From an uncultured Halomonas sp. (GTDB taxonomy: Bacteria > Pseudomonadota > Gammaproteobacteria > Pseudomonadales > Halomonadaceae), in assembly GCF_947501415.1 (NCBI RefSeq), contig NZ_CANMVL010000009.1, forward strand, positions 62,001 through 126,000: 64,000 bases of DNA, written 5' to 3'. Below, piece after piece: positions 27,481 to 34,451 of the stretch (position 1 is its first letter; every line of letters starts with the position of its first letter). Under the pieces are notes generated by a model. It saw only the letters and a list, made by a program, of their open reading frames with translations, ran no database searches and was not told where the DNA came from. The position numbers were made by a program, and so were the translations under genes.

Positions 27481-27570
27481 GGAGGGATGGCAGAGCGGTT
27501 GAATGCACCGGTCTTGAAAACCGGCGTAGGTGAGAGCCTACCCAGGGTTCGAATCCCTGTCCCTCCGCCA
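27481..27570 (+). tRNA. tRNA-Ser(UGA)
   Basis: A 90-nt tRNA with CCA encoded. The acceptor stem is GGAGGGA with TCCCTCC, discriminator G. The anticodon stem CCGGT/ACCGG holds the loop CTTGAAA, giving anticodon TGA. A long variable arm (GTAGGTGAGAGCCTAC) and the T arm AGGGTTCGAATCCCT fit class II tRNA-Ser. Its 3' end is the attachment site of the element to its right. Confidence 0.97.
27556..27570 (+). repeat. attL: 15-bp core at the tRNA-Ser 3' end
   Basis: CCTGTCCCTCCGCCA occurs here within the tRNA and again at 39268-39282 next to the integrase. The flanking bases differ at both ends, so the shared core is exactly 15 bp. Such repeats of a tRNA 3' end are the signature of tyrosine-integrase insertion. 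Confidence 0.9.
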
Positions 27571-27581
27571 ATATTCGATAT

Positions 27582-27609
27582 AAAGCCCTGTTTTTACAGG
27601 GCTTTTTTT
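27582..27609 (+). terminator. Intrinsic terminator after tRNA-Ser, inside the element
   Basis: GCCCTG at 27585-27590 pairs with CAGGGC at 27597-27602 and is followed by seven T. It begins twelve bases after the tRNA and lies inside the integrated element. On the minus strand it has only a short U-run, so it could weakly end the late operon. Confidence 0.8.
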
Positions 27610-27784
27610 ATGGCCTCACGCTGATACCATCATCTCCACCACATACCTAAAAACACTGCCCCCACGGCTGCGGCGGCGAGGTCGCGGGAGGCTCCAACCG
27701 ACCCAGACATGCAAATATTTGCACCTCTGCCTGTGTCGTGTCGTACACCATGCCTCCCCCCCATCGCCTCCTCGATGCGGCGGG

Positions 27785-28036
27785 CTATCTGTCCAGCGCC
27801 TCTATCATCGCCTGGGCCACGCGGTCAGGGTCAGCGCCCACGGGTCGGCATAGGTTCGCCAGCAGCTCATGGCCATTCGTCAGATCGTCCAGCGCTTCGA
27901 GGTGGGCAGTATGGACGCCGCGCATGGCGGCAGCGGCGTCCCGGTAATACTGGCGCAGCGCACCTAGCCAAACGTCCCGGCAAACCCGCGCCGCCTCCTT
28001 CCGCTCGTGGGCGCCCTCCAGGTCGAAGATGCTCAT
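27785..28036 (-). CDS. Small hypothetical protein, end of the element's late operon
   Basis: An 83-residue acidic, helical protein beginning MSIFDLEGAHERKEAAR. It has no recognisable domain. Its ATG overlaps the stop of the tape-measure-like gene (ATGA), which strongly supports translation. It is the last gene before the tRNA end of the element; the remaining 214 bp to the tRNA hold the tRNA terminator and nothing else I can recognise. Confidence 0.6.
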   Translation of the reverse strand: MSIFDLEGAHERKEAARVCRDVWLGALRQYYRDAAAAMRGVHTAHLEALDDLTNGHELLANLCRPVGADPDRVAQAMIEALDR

Positions 28037-29433
28037 ACGATCGGATTGCGGTGGTCAGTCGCGGCGGTGTCGGCAAGCCGCTGGATCTCATACCGCACAG
28101 CCTTCGCGGTCGCCTGGGGATCTTGTGCGCCATCGACACGGATCGAGCCCACCGTAACGCTGACGCTGGCTTGTGGACGCTCGAACGGATCTCGACCACC
28201 TAGATGGTTCATGACGGATGGCGCGTAACCCCTACCGATGGGGCCGAGATGCAGGTCGAAGTCGTCGCCGTACCTCTCCAAAAGCTCATCCACGCGGCCC
28301 GTGCCACTGTGGTACGCACTCAAGGCGGCGGACAGGTTGCCGTCATAACGCTGAAGCATCGCTTCAATGAAGTCTTCGGCAAAGTCTCGTTGATCCTCGA
28401 GCGAGTTGGAACGCAGCGGGTCGATGCCGAAACCCGGATCAGCGCCAGTTCCCGGCAGGATCTGATAGGCACCCAGCGCCCCGGCTGAACTGCGAGTGAG
28501 GCGCCCTTGTGCGTCCCGGTGCCTGCCTCCGCTTTCCTGCATGGCCAGCGCGTCCAGCAGGGCGTCAGAAACCTCGTAACCACCTCGCGGGCTCGGCGCC
28601 TGGCTGGTGTCCCGCTGCCCGCCATCCTGCTCCTTCATTTGCCGGATGAACTCGCCAACGCCAGGTGCCGCGCCATTCTTCGGCGGATCCTCCAGGATGC
28701 CGCTCTCGCCACGCACCGCATCCGTGGCCCAATCGACCACTCCGGTCAGCGCAGGGGCGAACCGCTCCACTAGATTGTCAGTGGCGGCGTCCAGGGCGCG
28801 GCTAAACTCGTTTGTGGCGCGGATCAGCTCGTTGGACACCTCAAGCTGCTCGTCGGTAATGGCACGTAGCTCGGCAGCGCGATCCATCTCGGCCTGAAAG
28901 CCAGCAGGGCCACCCCTCAGAAGATTGGCGATGCCGGTGCCCTCGAATCCCAGGGTGCCAAGGGCTAGGGCCTGATTCGTGTCGTTGACCCCCTGTAGCT
29001 GCCCTGACAGGTTCAACAACGCGGCTACCTCGTCCTGGGCGTTGATAATCCCGCTGGGATCGATGCCGAACTTGCCGATATCGAACAAAGGCCCCTCACC
29101 GAACGCGGCATCAGCGCGAAGGTCGCGCATCTGCTGAAGCACGCCGATGGCGTTGCCAGAATCGCCCCCTAGCTGCTCCATGGCGTGACCTAGCCGGTCA
29201 GCTTCGTCGGCACTGAAGCCCAGGGCCTCGGCTTGCAGATAAAGCGCGTTGCGCGTCTCTGCGGCCCGGTGCACCACAGCAGCGCCACCCACGGCGGCGG
29301 TGATAGCACCACTCGTGGCCAGCGCAGCGCGGCGCAGGCCGTTGAATGAAGCGATGCCCTTATCGAATGATCGAGCATCTACATCGAGCCCCAGGCCTAT
29401 GAGCAACGATCCCAGATCAGTATTGCCTGCCAT
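28033..29433 (-). CDS. Tape-measure-like tail protein with SLT lytic transglycosylase domain
   Basis: 466 residues. The N-terminal half (LGLDVDARSFDKGIASFNGL, an Ala/Gly-rich hydrophobic stretch at 37-55, then helical repeats to about 240) looks like a tail tape-measure protein. From about 285 an SLT domain follows: catalytic Glu300 in LAMQESGGRH, then SSAGALGAYQILPGTG and LSAYHSGTGRVDE. A virion enzyme of this kind would open peptidoglycan during injection. The tape-measure part is very short, so any tail would be short. It overlaps both neighbours by a few bases. A baseplate-associated muramidase is the alternative. Confidence 0.7.
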   Translation of the reverse strand: MAGNTDLGSLLIGLGLDVDARSFDKGIASFNGLRRAALATSGAITAAVGGAAVVHRAAETRNALYLQAEALGFSADEADRLGHAMEQLGGDSGNAIGVLQQMRDLRADAAFGEGPLFDIGKFGIDPSGIINAQDEVAALLNLSGQLQGVNDTNQALALGTLGFEGTGIANLLRGGPAGFQAEMDRAAELRAITDEQLEVSNELIRATNEFSRALDAATDNLVERFAPALTGVVDWATDAVRGESGILEDPPKNGAAPGVGEFIRQMKEQDGGQRDTSQAPSPRGGYEVSDALLDALAMQESGGRHRDAQGRLTRSSAGALGAYQILPGTGADPGFGIDPLRSNSLEDQRDFAEDFIEAMLQRYDGNLSAALSAYHSGTGRVDELLERYGDDFDLHLGPIGRGYAPSVMNHLGGRDPFERPQASVSVTVGSIRVDGAQDPQATAKAVRYEIQRLADTAATDHRNPIV

Positions 29434-29663
29434 CAGTTCACCCCCTGGGCCAGCACCGCACGGGCTACCGCCGAGATCATGCGATCTACCAATGGTGCGT
29501 GCGAGTCATCGTGATTAAGAAAAGGGCTCGGGTTGTGGCGGTGCTTGTCGATAAGCTCCACCACGTCGTCATAGGTCGCCACGACCGTTTTATACCGCTG
29601 CTCCTCGCTGGTGATTTGCAGCTTCTCGAACAGTGACTGGTAGGCTTCGTGCAGGATGCTCAT
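29433..29663 (-). CDS. Small phage protein of unknown function
   Basis: 76 residues, MSILHEAYQSLFEKLQI at the start, mainly helical and charged, no known domain. The ATG follows the hub gene stop directly and its TGA overlaps the next ATG (TGATG). Its place between the hub and tape-measure genes suggests a tail assembly factor, but this is position only. Confidence 0.55.
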   Translation of the reverse strand: MSILHEAYQSLFEKLQITSEEQRYKTVVATYDDVVELIDKHRHNPSPFLNHDDSHAPLVDRMISAVARAVLAQGVN

Positions 29664-30584
29664 TTATTGGCCCCTCGTCAGTGTGGTGGTGCGTGCTGTG
29701 GTAGCGCCGGCTTCCCAAACAAGGCATTCGAGCAAGGTTGACCAATCATCGGCGTAGGTATCGCCCGAATGCGTGACGCCAATTACCTGATAGGCGCCGG
29801 TACCAATGGTGTCGGAGAATCTAGCTCCGGTAGGATTGCTGAACGCGAGTTCGCCGGTCGTGTTCTCGACCACGATTACGTCACTCGGCTGAATATCGCT
29901 TCGCATGGTCGAGCGAACGTCGATGCCACGCTGTGTGATCGTGGGGGAGCCAATCATCCCAGTGTCGGCGGCAATGCGGGCCACTGGCTGCTCATTACGC
30001 ACGGCGTCAGGCATCGCCACCACCAGGGTGCCCGCTGAGTCGATATGCCAGGTTAAATCGTAACGCTGTGCCAGCGAACGCATGGCCTGTTTGCTGCCGG
30101 TGCTCAGTGTTTCGCCATTGAGCATTTTCGGCAGCTTGTCGAAGTCGCCTACTAGCTCTACGGCGTCGGCCAGCGTGGCGGCCACGTCGGTGATAACATC
30201 GCGGGGAGGTGTGTTGTTGCCCCATGTGCGATTGATATAGGCGTTGTCATAACGCTCCCCCATCGAGCGGCAGTGGAGCGTCACGAATGTTTCCGGGCCG
30301 TCACGACCAACGGCCACGTTGTAGATCTCGCCATCGAAGATCATCGCGAACTTATCGCGATAGCCCGCCGTCAGTCGTACCAGGTCGTATCGCTTGTACA
30401 GATCGCGGCGAGACTCGCGCCCCAGCCCATACACGGTGATTTGAGCCAGGGCGAGCGGGCTATTCACGAACGTCGAAACATTGAAGGCCACGCGGGCGGC
30501 ATTGCCCGCGAAGCCATCCAACTCCAACACTTCAGCATCATCGCCAACTTGCAGGCGATAAGCCCGGCCCCAGATGGCACTCAT
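29664..30584 (-). CDS. Baseplate-hub-like tail protein
   Basis: 306 residues. The opening (WGRAYRLQVGDDAEVLELDG, then VAFNVSTFVNSPLALAQITVYGL) has the pattern of phage hub proteins whose first domain begins with a beta strand and a conserved F.V......P..A.I.IYNL motif. The middle region (DVITDVAATLADAVELVGDF, MRSLAQRYDLTWHIDSAGTL) resembles the gp27/gpD fold, and a C-terminal TGAYQVIGVTHSGDTY is typical of hub barrels. It would form the central tail tip. The start overlaps the stop of the 46-residue gene (ATGA). Confidence 0.65.
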   Translation of the reverse strand: MSAIWGRAYRLQVGDDAEVLELDGFAGNAARVAFNVSTFVNSPLALAQITVYGLGRESRRDLYKRYDLVRLTAGYRDKFAMIFDGEIYNVAVGRDGPETFVTLHCRSMGERYDNAYINRTWGNNTPPRDVITDVAATLADAVELVGDFDKLPKMLNGETLSTGSKQAMRSLAQRYDLTWHIDSAGTLVVAMPDAVRNEQPVARIAADTGMIGSPTITQRGIDVRSTMRSDIQPSDVIVVENTTGELAFSNPTGARFSDTIGTGAYQVIGVTHSGDTYADDWSTLLECLVWEAGATTARTTTLTRGQ

Positions 30585-30721
30585 ACGCGCACACCAGCCA
30601 GGCGTGCCCGAAGGCGGGCCACAGCCGGTGATTCACCGGCCTTGTCGTTATGGTGGGTCTTTCGCATCCTGGCTTGTTCAACGGGGGAGACGAACGCCTT
30701 GCGCGATCTGATACGGCTCAT
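30581..30721 (-). CDS. Short basic protein upstream of the hub gene
   Basis: 46 residues (MSRIRSRKAFVSPVEQARMR at the start), strongly basic, no known domain. Both ends overlap neighbouring genes: TAATG with the 94-residue gene and ATGA with the hub gene. This linkage is the evidence for translation. Role unknown; possibly a nucleic-acid or head-tail factor, but that is a guess. Confidence 0.5.
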   Translation of the reverse strand: MSRIRSRKAFVSPVEQARMRKTHHNDKAGESPAVARLRARLAGVRV

Positions 30722-31005
30722 TACTTGCCCCCCAGCTTTGCCATGTGCGCTTGATAAGCGCGTTCAATCGGGTCTGAATCCTCTGCCGGAAGATCGCGGC
30801 GGTAGCTGCTGGCCGCATCATCGCTCAGGCGTTGGGAATCATCGCGCCACGCCTGGGATTTACGCTCCATGGCTGCCTGATAGGCGTCCTCGATAAGCTG
30901 CTTACCTTCGCTGCGTCCGTCCATATAAACAGCGCGATATGCTTTCTCGAAGGCACTATCGATCTTTCGATCGATGGCGGTTTTTGGCTTGCTATAGCAC
31001 TTCAT
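30721..31005 (-). CDS. Hypothetical phage protein
   Basis: 94 residues, starting MKCYSKPKTAIDRKIDSAFE, charged and predicted helical (AYQAAMERKSQAWRDDSQRL). No family recognised. ATG 31005 is chosen because it falls just after the stop of the 270-residue gene; a longer in-frame opening to 31137 would lie inside that gene. Part of the unit driven by the promoter at 32009-32037. Confidence 0.55.
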   Translation of the reverse strand: MKCYSKPKTAIDRKIDSAFEKAYRAVYMDGRSEGKQLIEDAYQAAMERKSQAWRDDSQRLSDDAASSYRRDLPAEDSDPIERAYQAHMAKLGGK

Positions 31006-31006
31006 A

Positions 31007-31819
31007 TCAAAGCCCCTCCACAAGCTCGCTGGTGGATACGATTTCGAGGTTCCCATCCTCAACATGCGCTTGGAATCCTGAATTAGCGCGGAGCTTGTCC
31101 ATCCTGTGACTCGGGATCGAGTTGTCGCCGCTGGCAAAAGTCACGCCACCCACACCCACGCTGCCGCCTCGATGGTTCCGCACCACCACAGTGGAAGGCT
31201 CCTCGCTCTCTTTGACCACGAAAAGGCGCGGCGTGGCTTGCTCCAGGGCCTGCTCCATGCGGCAGACCTGGGTCAGCTCGGCGTCTAGCTTGGCCTGCTC
31301 GGCGTCCAGCTTGGCTGTGCCTTCAGCGTCGAGGGCCTGGGCCATCTCATTCAGGTATGCAATAGAGACTTCCTGGCTCCAGTCATCGCCCCAGCGCATC
31401 AATCCGGTATCAGCACCACCGGTGGCGCCCACGACCATGGCGCCGTAGATCCGGGCGCGTTCCTCGGGCTGATAACCGCTGCTAGTGCTGGAAACAACGG
31501 TTCTCATCAGGTAGGTGCCATCACGTGCCACGCTATGCCCAGCACCGGGGGCGGCGGCTCGCTCAAGTGCATACTGCTGGGCCAGCAGGCCAGCCTGTTG
31601 CTTGTCGGTCTTGCTGGCGTACATACGCCCGGCAGCGGCCTCGATGATCGCCTTCAGAGCCTCGCGTTGGGCTAGCTGGTCGGTAGCACCCTCCAGCTCT
31701 TTACGCAGCGCCTGGGCGGCCTCTAGGGCCTTCTCGTGGGCCTCACGGGCGATGGTGGCGGCCTGGCGCTGAGCTTTATCTTGGGCGGTAACGAGTTGCT
31801 GCAATTCTTCGACTTTCAT
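31007..31819 (-). CDS. Hypothetical phage protein with N-terminal coiled coil
   Basis: 270 residues. Residues 1-65 form a charged heptad-rich helix (KVEELQQLVTAQDKAQRQAA). A central part contains GAMVVGATGGADTGLMRWGD, then a second helical stretch with repeated LDAEQAKLDAEL near 165-180. The last 50 residues (VGGVTFASGDNSIPSHRMDKL, LEIVS at the end) look like the small barrel modules found in phage head proteins. A scaffold, decoration or adaptor role is possible; I do not recognise it. It overlaps the stop of the preceding small gene (ATGA). Confidence 0.6.
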   Translation of the reverse strand: MKVEELQQLVTAQDKAQRQAATIAREAHEKALEAAQALRKELEGATDQLAQREALKAIIEAAAGRMYASKTDKQQAGLLAQQYALERAAAPGAGHSVARDGTYLMRTVVSSTSSGYQPEERARIYGAMVVGATGGADTGLMRWGDDWSQEVSIAYLNEMAQALDAEGTAKLDAEQAKLDAELTQVCRMEQALEQATPRLFVVKESEEPSTVVVRNHRGGSVGVGGVTFASGDNSIPSHRMDKLRANSGFQAHVEDGNLEIVSTSELVEGL

Positions 31820-31977
31820 TTAGAACTCCCGGTTAGTTCGATGATATGGCGGGCGGCATCGACGTCGCCATTTCTCAGTGCCTTGCGTAGCGTCTGCCAG
31901 GCTTCCCGCACCTCGGCAGCGGTGGGTTTTGCGTTCTTCGCCCCCCGTGGCCGGCCTGGCTTTGATAGCTTATTCAT
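31816..31977 (-). CDS. Small basic protein, first gene of the late operon
   Basis: 53 residues, MNKLSKPGRPRGAKNAKPTA at the start, then a short helical region (EVREAWQTLRKALRNGD). The GRPRGAKN motif is common at the start of phage DNA-binding and small-terminase-like proteins. It begins about 25 bases after the predicted transcription start of the promoter at 32009-32037, with no strong RBS, and ends in an ATGA overlap with the next gene. A leader or DNA-binding role is possible. Confidence 0.5.
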   Translation of the reverse strand: MNKLSKPGRPRGAKNAKPTAAEVREAWQTLRKALRNGDVDAARHIIELTGSSK

Positions 31978-32008
31978 GCTCGGATACCACTTGATTTGAA
32001 TATTACCA

Positions 32009-32037
32009 ATTATAACAGAATTTTCCTTTACCAACAA
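32009..32037 (-). promoter_or_regulatory. Strong sigma-70-type promoter of the element's late operon
   Basis: On the minus strand TTGTTG (32037-32032) and a perfect TATAAT (32014-32009) are separated by exactly 17 bp in an AT-rich stretch. It lies between the terminase terminator at 32072 and the first late gene at 31977. Confidence 0.7.
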
Positions 32038-32071
32038 AACAGGGTGTGTTATGGGCTCCGGCGGTGAGCAC

Positions 32072-32097
32072 AAAAAAACCGCCTCGGAAGGCGGCTT
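32072..32097 (-). terminator. Intrinsic terminator after the terminase gene
   Basis: On the minus strand CCGCCT pairs with AGGCGG over four bases and is followed by seven T (32078-32072). It ends the terminase transcription unit, 23 bp after the terL stop. Confidence 0.8.
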
Positions 32098-32119
32098 TCA
32101 TTTAGGCTGGATGGGTGGG

Positions 32120-33508
32120 TTATAGCCATTCTGACATGGGGGCAAATGGCTTCGTCTGTCCATGCAATGCGATAAGGCCGGCGGCGGCGTTTGCACGGTC
32201 ATCGCTACCACTAGGCGGGTGGTCTACCGTATCGCGCCCAGCGCGGCTTGTGCGGCGTTCTAGCGCCGTCCATTGGTGTTGCATCCGACCATCCGGGGGA
32301 AGCTCCACACGGCCGCTTGTGATGGCTTGTAGGCTATCTATGTACAGCTCCGAACGAACCTTGGGGCTATGCTCGGCAGTGATGCCATGCTTGCCGAACT
32401 CATCCGCTGGCCAGGAACCGCCATACTTGTCGAGGTTGATAGTCTTAACCCGATACTCCTCCAGGATGGCGGCATATCGCGCTGTAATCTCAGCCGGAAC
32501 GCCTCGGGCAGCATCCACACGATCCACAACGAGTACGCTGTCCTCCCTATGACCAACGGCCATTGTATATTCGTCGGAACCGCCACCAGCCGGGTCAACG
32601 AAAGCGAAGTATTTATAGCGGTTGTCATAGGGGCGAACTAACGGCGAAGAGCGGGTAACAGCCTCCAGATCCTCAAGCGAGACAAAAGACTCGATGTCAC
32701 TCCTGAACTGTGCGCCGTATTCGGCGCTTGCTGATGCCTCATCGCGCTCGTAAGCCCGTTCTACCACCTTGGCGGGCAGGCTGGGATTCATGACTCGCGT
32801 GGGCGCCTGGGCGACGAGAATGTCACCCTCCTGACCGAAGTGTCGGCGGTAGTTTTCCCAAAGCTCCCCGCGCCGCGCGTACGGGCTGGACAAACACACC
32901 AGCTTGCCCCCCAGCGTGGCCAGGCCGGGCCGGATGGCGTCAATGATTTCTCGATCCGGGTTCGCTGAGTCTTCGGATCTCAGGAACGCCACTTCATCGA
33001 TGCAGGCGAAGGCGTATGTCATACCTCGGGTGGAGCGAAAGGACGCGGTGCCGACCTCAATGATGGTGCGGTTGGATAGCTCGATGGATTCGCGATCCTC
33101 ACGAACGATCATCCGCTCAAGCATCGGATTGGAGCGCAGCAGCCCCGAGACGTATCGAAAGATGGCCCTTGCGGCTTTGCGATCGACTGCCACCACCAGG
33201 CAGGTCGCCATCTCGCCGGGGCTCAGGCGGTCAGAGTAGTCGCGGAAGGCAGCTTCATACACGGCCAGCAGGGCCGTCGCCTGAGACTTACCACCCCTCC
33301 GTCCAATGGCCATCCACAGCTCGTCGTGGGGCTCTGTGGGCGCTTTCTGGCGTTTTGTGACCTCCTGCCATGCCCTCAGCTCGTCATCCTCCAGGGGATC
33401 GCCATAGAAGCCGCTCAGAAGCGCCCGCCACGGTTTGAATGACTCCCCGCCGAACTGGCTGCCAAACAGGGCGGGGTCGGTCATGACTTCACGAATGTTG
33501 ACGCTCAT
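32120..33508 (-). CDS. Phage terminase large subunit
   Basis: ATPase-nuclease motor that packages DNA, 462 residues. Walker A-like IGRRGGKS is at residues 68-75, Walker B lies in YAFACIDEVAFL near 165, and the C-terminal RNase H-like nuclease opens with KYFAFVDPAGGGSDEY near 288. The length is usual for a full TerL. No portal or capsid gene follows; the unit ends at the terminator at 32072. Its ATG overlaps the stop of the preceding small gene by 4 bp. Confidence 0.88.
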   Translation of the reverse strand: MSVNIREVMTDPALFGSQFGGESFKPWRALLSGFYGDPLEDDELRAWQEVTKRQKAPTEPHDELWMAIGRRGGKSQATALLAVYEAAFRDYSDRLSPGEMATCLVVAVDRKAARAIFRYVSGLLRSNPMLERMIVREDRESIELSNRTIIEVGTASFRSTRGMTYAFACIDEVAFLRSEDSANPDREIIDAIRPGLATLGGKLVCLSSPYARRGELWENYRRHFGQEGDILVAQAPTRVMNPSLPAKVVERAYERDEASASAEYGAQFRSDIESFVSLEDLEAVTRSSPLVRPYDNRYKYFAFVDPAGGGSDEYTMAVGHREDSVLVVDRVDAARGVPAEITARYAAILEEYRVKTINLDKYGGSWPADEFGKHGITAEHSPKVRSELYIDSLQAITSGRVELPPDGRMQHQWTALERRTSRAGRDTVDHPPSGSDDRANAAAGLIALHGQTKPFAPMSEWL

Positions 33509-33861
33509 TTCTGCCCCCGCTTGGCGATGAATTCATGCAGCTCTGGAACGTCACGCGCCACGCGGTCGAGGCCCAGGGTCTTAAGCAAACCTAGAAGTGC
33601 GTTGGTTTGTTGCGTGAGAGCCCCGGAGTTCACTTCCTCGCCTCGGGCCAGGGCGGCTTCCTGCTGCTCGATAAGAGCCTCTAGCCAAACGGCGCGCTTG
33701 CACAGGCTGCGGCGCTGGTAGCTCAGTTGGTCGAGGCCCCCCAGGTCAGACGCCAGGGCGTCGTATCTGCTGCGGACGGTGCGGGCTAGTGTTGTGCGAC
33801 CGTCCAACTTCTCTATCCAGTCGGAGCTGTATTCGGTGGGTAGCTCAGTGTTTCGGGACAT
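33505..33861 (-). CDS. Probable small terminase / terminase-associated protein
   Basis: 118 residues, beginning MSRNTELPTEYSSDWIEKLD, mostly helical, with a coiled-coil-like centre (LEALIEQQEAALARGEEVNS). It has no clear HTH. Its place directly before TerL and the ATGA overlap argue for a small-terminase role. The minus-strand leader has no good Shine-Dalgarno, only AGG. The promoter at 33895-33923 lies just upstream. Confidence 0.6.
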   Translation of the reverse strand: MSRNTELPTEYSSDWIEKLDGRTTLARTVRSRYDALASDLGGLDQLSYQRRSLCKRAVWLEALIEQQEAALARGEEVNSGALTQQTNALLGLLKTLGLDRVARDVPELHEFIAKRGQK

Positions 33862-33894
33862 AAAGGAGGCCTATACGGTGGGTATCTGCCCCCT

Positions 33895-33923
33895 ATTATG
33901 ATGGTATTTATGATGGTATTCAA
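33895..33923 (-). promoter_or_regulatory. Promoter of the terminase unit with a 12-bp tandem repeat inside
   Basis: On the minus strand TTGAAT (33923-33918) and CATAAT (33900-33895) are 17 bp apart. Exactly between and over them lie two adjacent identical 12-bp units, TATGATGGTATT on the plus strand, at 33897-33908 and 33909-33920. A tandem site covering the -10 and spacer is what a repressor operator would look like. Confidence 0.6.
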
Positions 33924-34057
33924 CATCGATGTCCATGTATAGCCCGCCAAACATGCGTGTTAGGCGGAGTATGTCTCCGCCACCGTGCGTCATAAGGGTA
34001 GTGCCTGCCTTGGCGGCGGTTTATCTTGACCACTTGGTCAGGTTTACAGAGCCATAC

Positions 34058-34377
34058 GCGACAGCCACGACACGACCGCGACAAACTCGATATGTCGCGA
34101 CACCACGATGTCGGCAGAGCACCAACCACAAGGCCGTTACGTGCACATTTCTTGCACAAAGCGCGACAAACGCCTCATGTCGCGCAGCACCGCGACAGCC
34201 ACCCCGAATCATGCAGCGCGACAGGCGCGACACGAGACACGACAAGGCAAAAACCGCTCAACCGTGCGGGTTACAAGGCGGTGCGCGACAGCGCGACAAG
34301 GCGCGACATAGGCAATTTGTCGCGTTCCATAGCGCGACATACAAGGGGGGGTCTCTAGAGAGACCCCCCTGTGTCGC
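34058..34377. repeat. Cluster of 15 GCGACA motifs
   Basis: Exact forward copies start at 34058, 34078, 34097, 34163, 34192, 34218, 34227, 34285, 34293, 34303 and 34334. Reverse copies (TGTCGC) start at 34093, 34178, 34318 and 34372. Many are extended to GCGCGACA, and TGTCGCGACA at 34093-34102 is a perfect palindrome. A given hexamer would be expected well under once in 320 bp on two strands. Spacing is irregular, unlike CRISPR or plasmid iterons. Confidence 0.85.
34346..34369. repeat. Strong hairpin in the candidate origin
   Basis: Ten-base arms GGGGGGTCTC and GAGACCCCCC around a TAGA loop. No U-run follows on either strand, so it does not look like an ordinary terminator. It lies between the last two GCGACA motifs. 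Confidence 0.7.
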
Positions 34378-34407
34378 GATGGCTGTATCGGTGGTTGTAG
34401 TGGATAT

Positions 34408-34434
34408 AAAAAACCCCAGCCTCAAAGGCCGGGG
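34408..34434 (-). terminator. Intrinsic terminator of the repA unit
   Basis: On the minus strand CCCCGGCC pairs with GGCTGGGG (one mismatch) over a TTTGA loop, followed by six T. It lies 18 bp after the repA stop. Confidence 0.8.
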
Positions 34435-34451
34435 TATGGTTGGGTTGGGGA

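Larger units (their letters stand above)
33924..34407. other. Candidate replication origin of the element (gene-free)
   Basis: About 480 bp with no credible gene. It contains fifteen exact GCGACA motifs (eleven forward, four reverse) between 34058 and 34377, a TGACC-n4-GGTCA palindrome at 34027-34040, and a strong hairpin at 34346-34369. It lies directly downstream of the RepA-type gene. The arrangement is like satellite P4, whose initiator binds many short irregularly spaced sites at its origin. Origin function is inference. Confidence 0.55.

Noticed and set aside
34058..34377. CRISPR array
   Set aside because: The repeat unit is only 6-8 bp, occurs in both orientations and at irregular spacing, and no cas gene is present.
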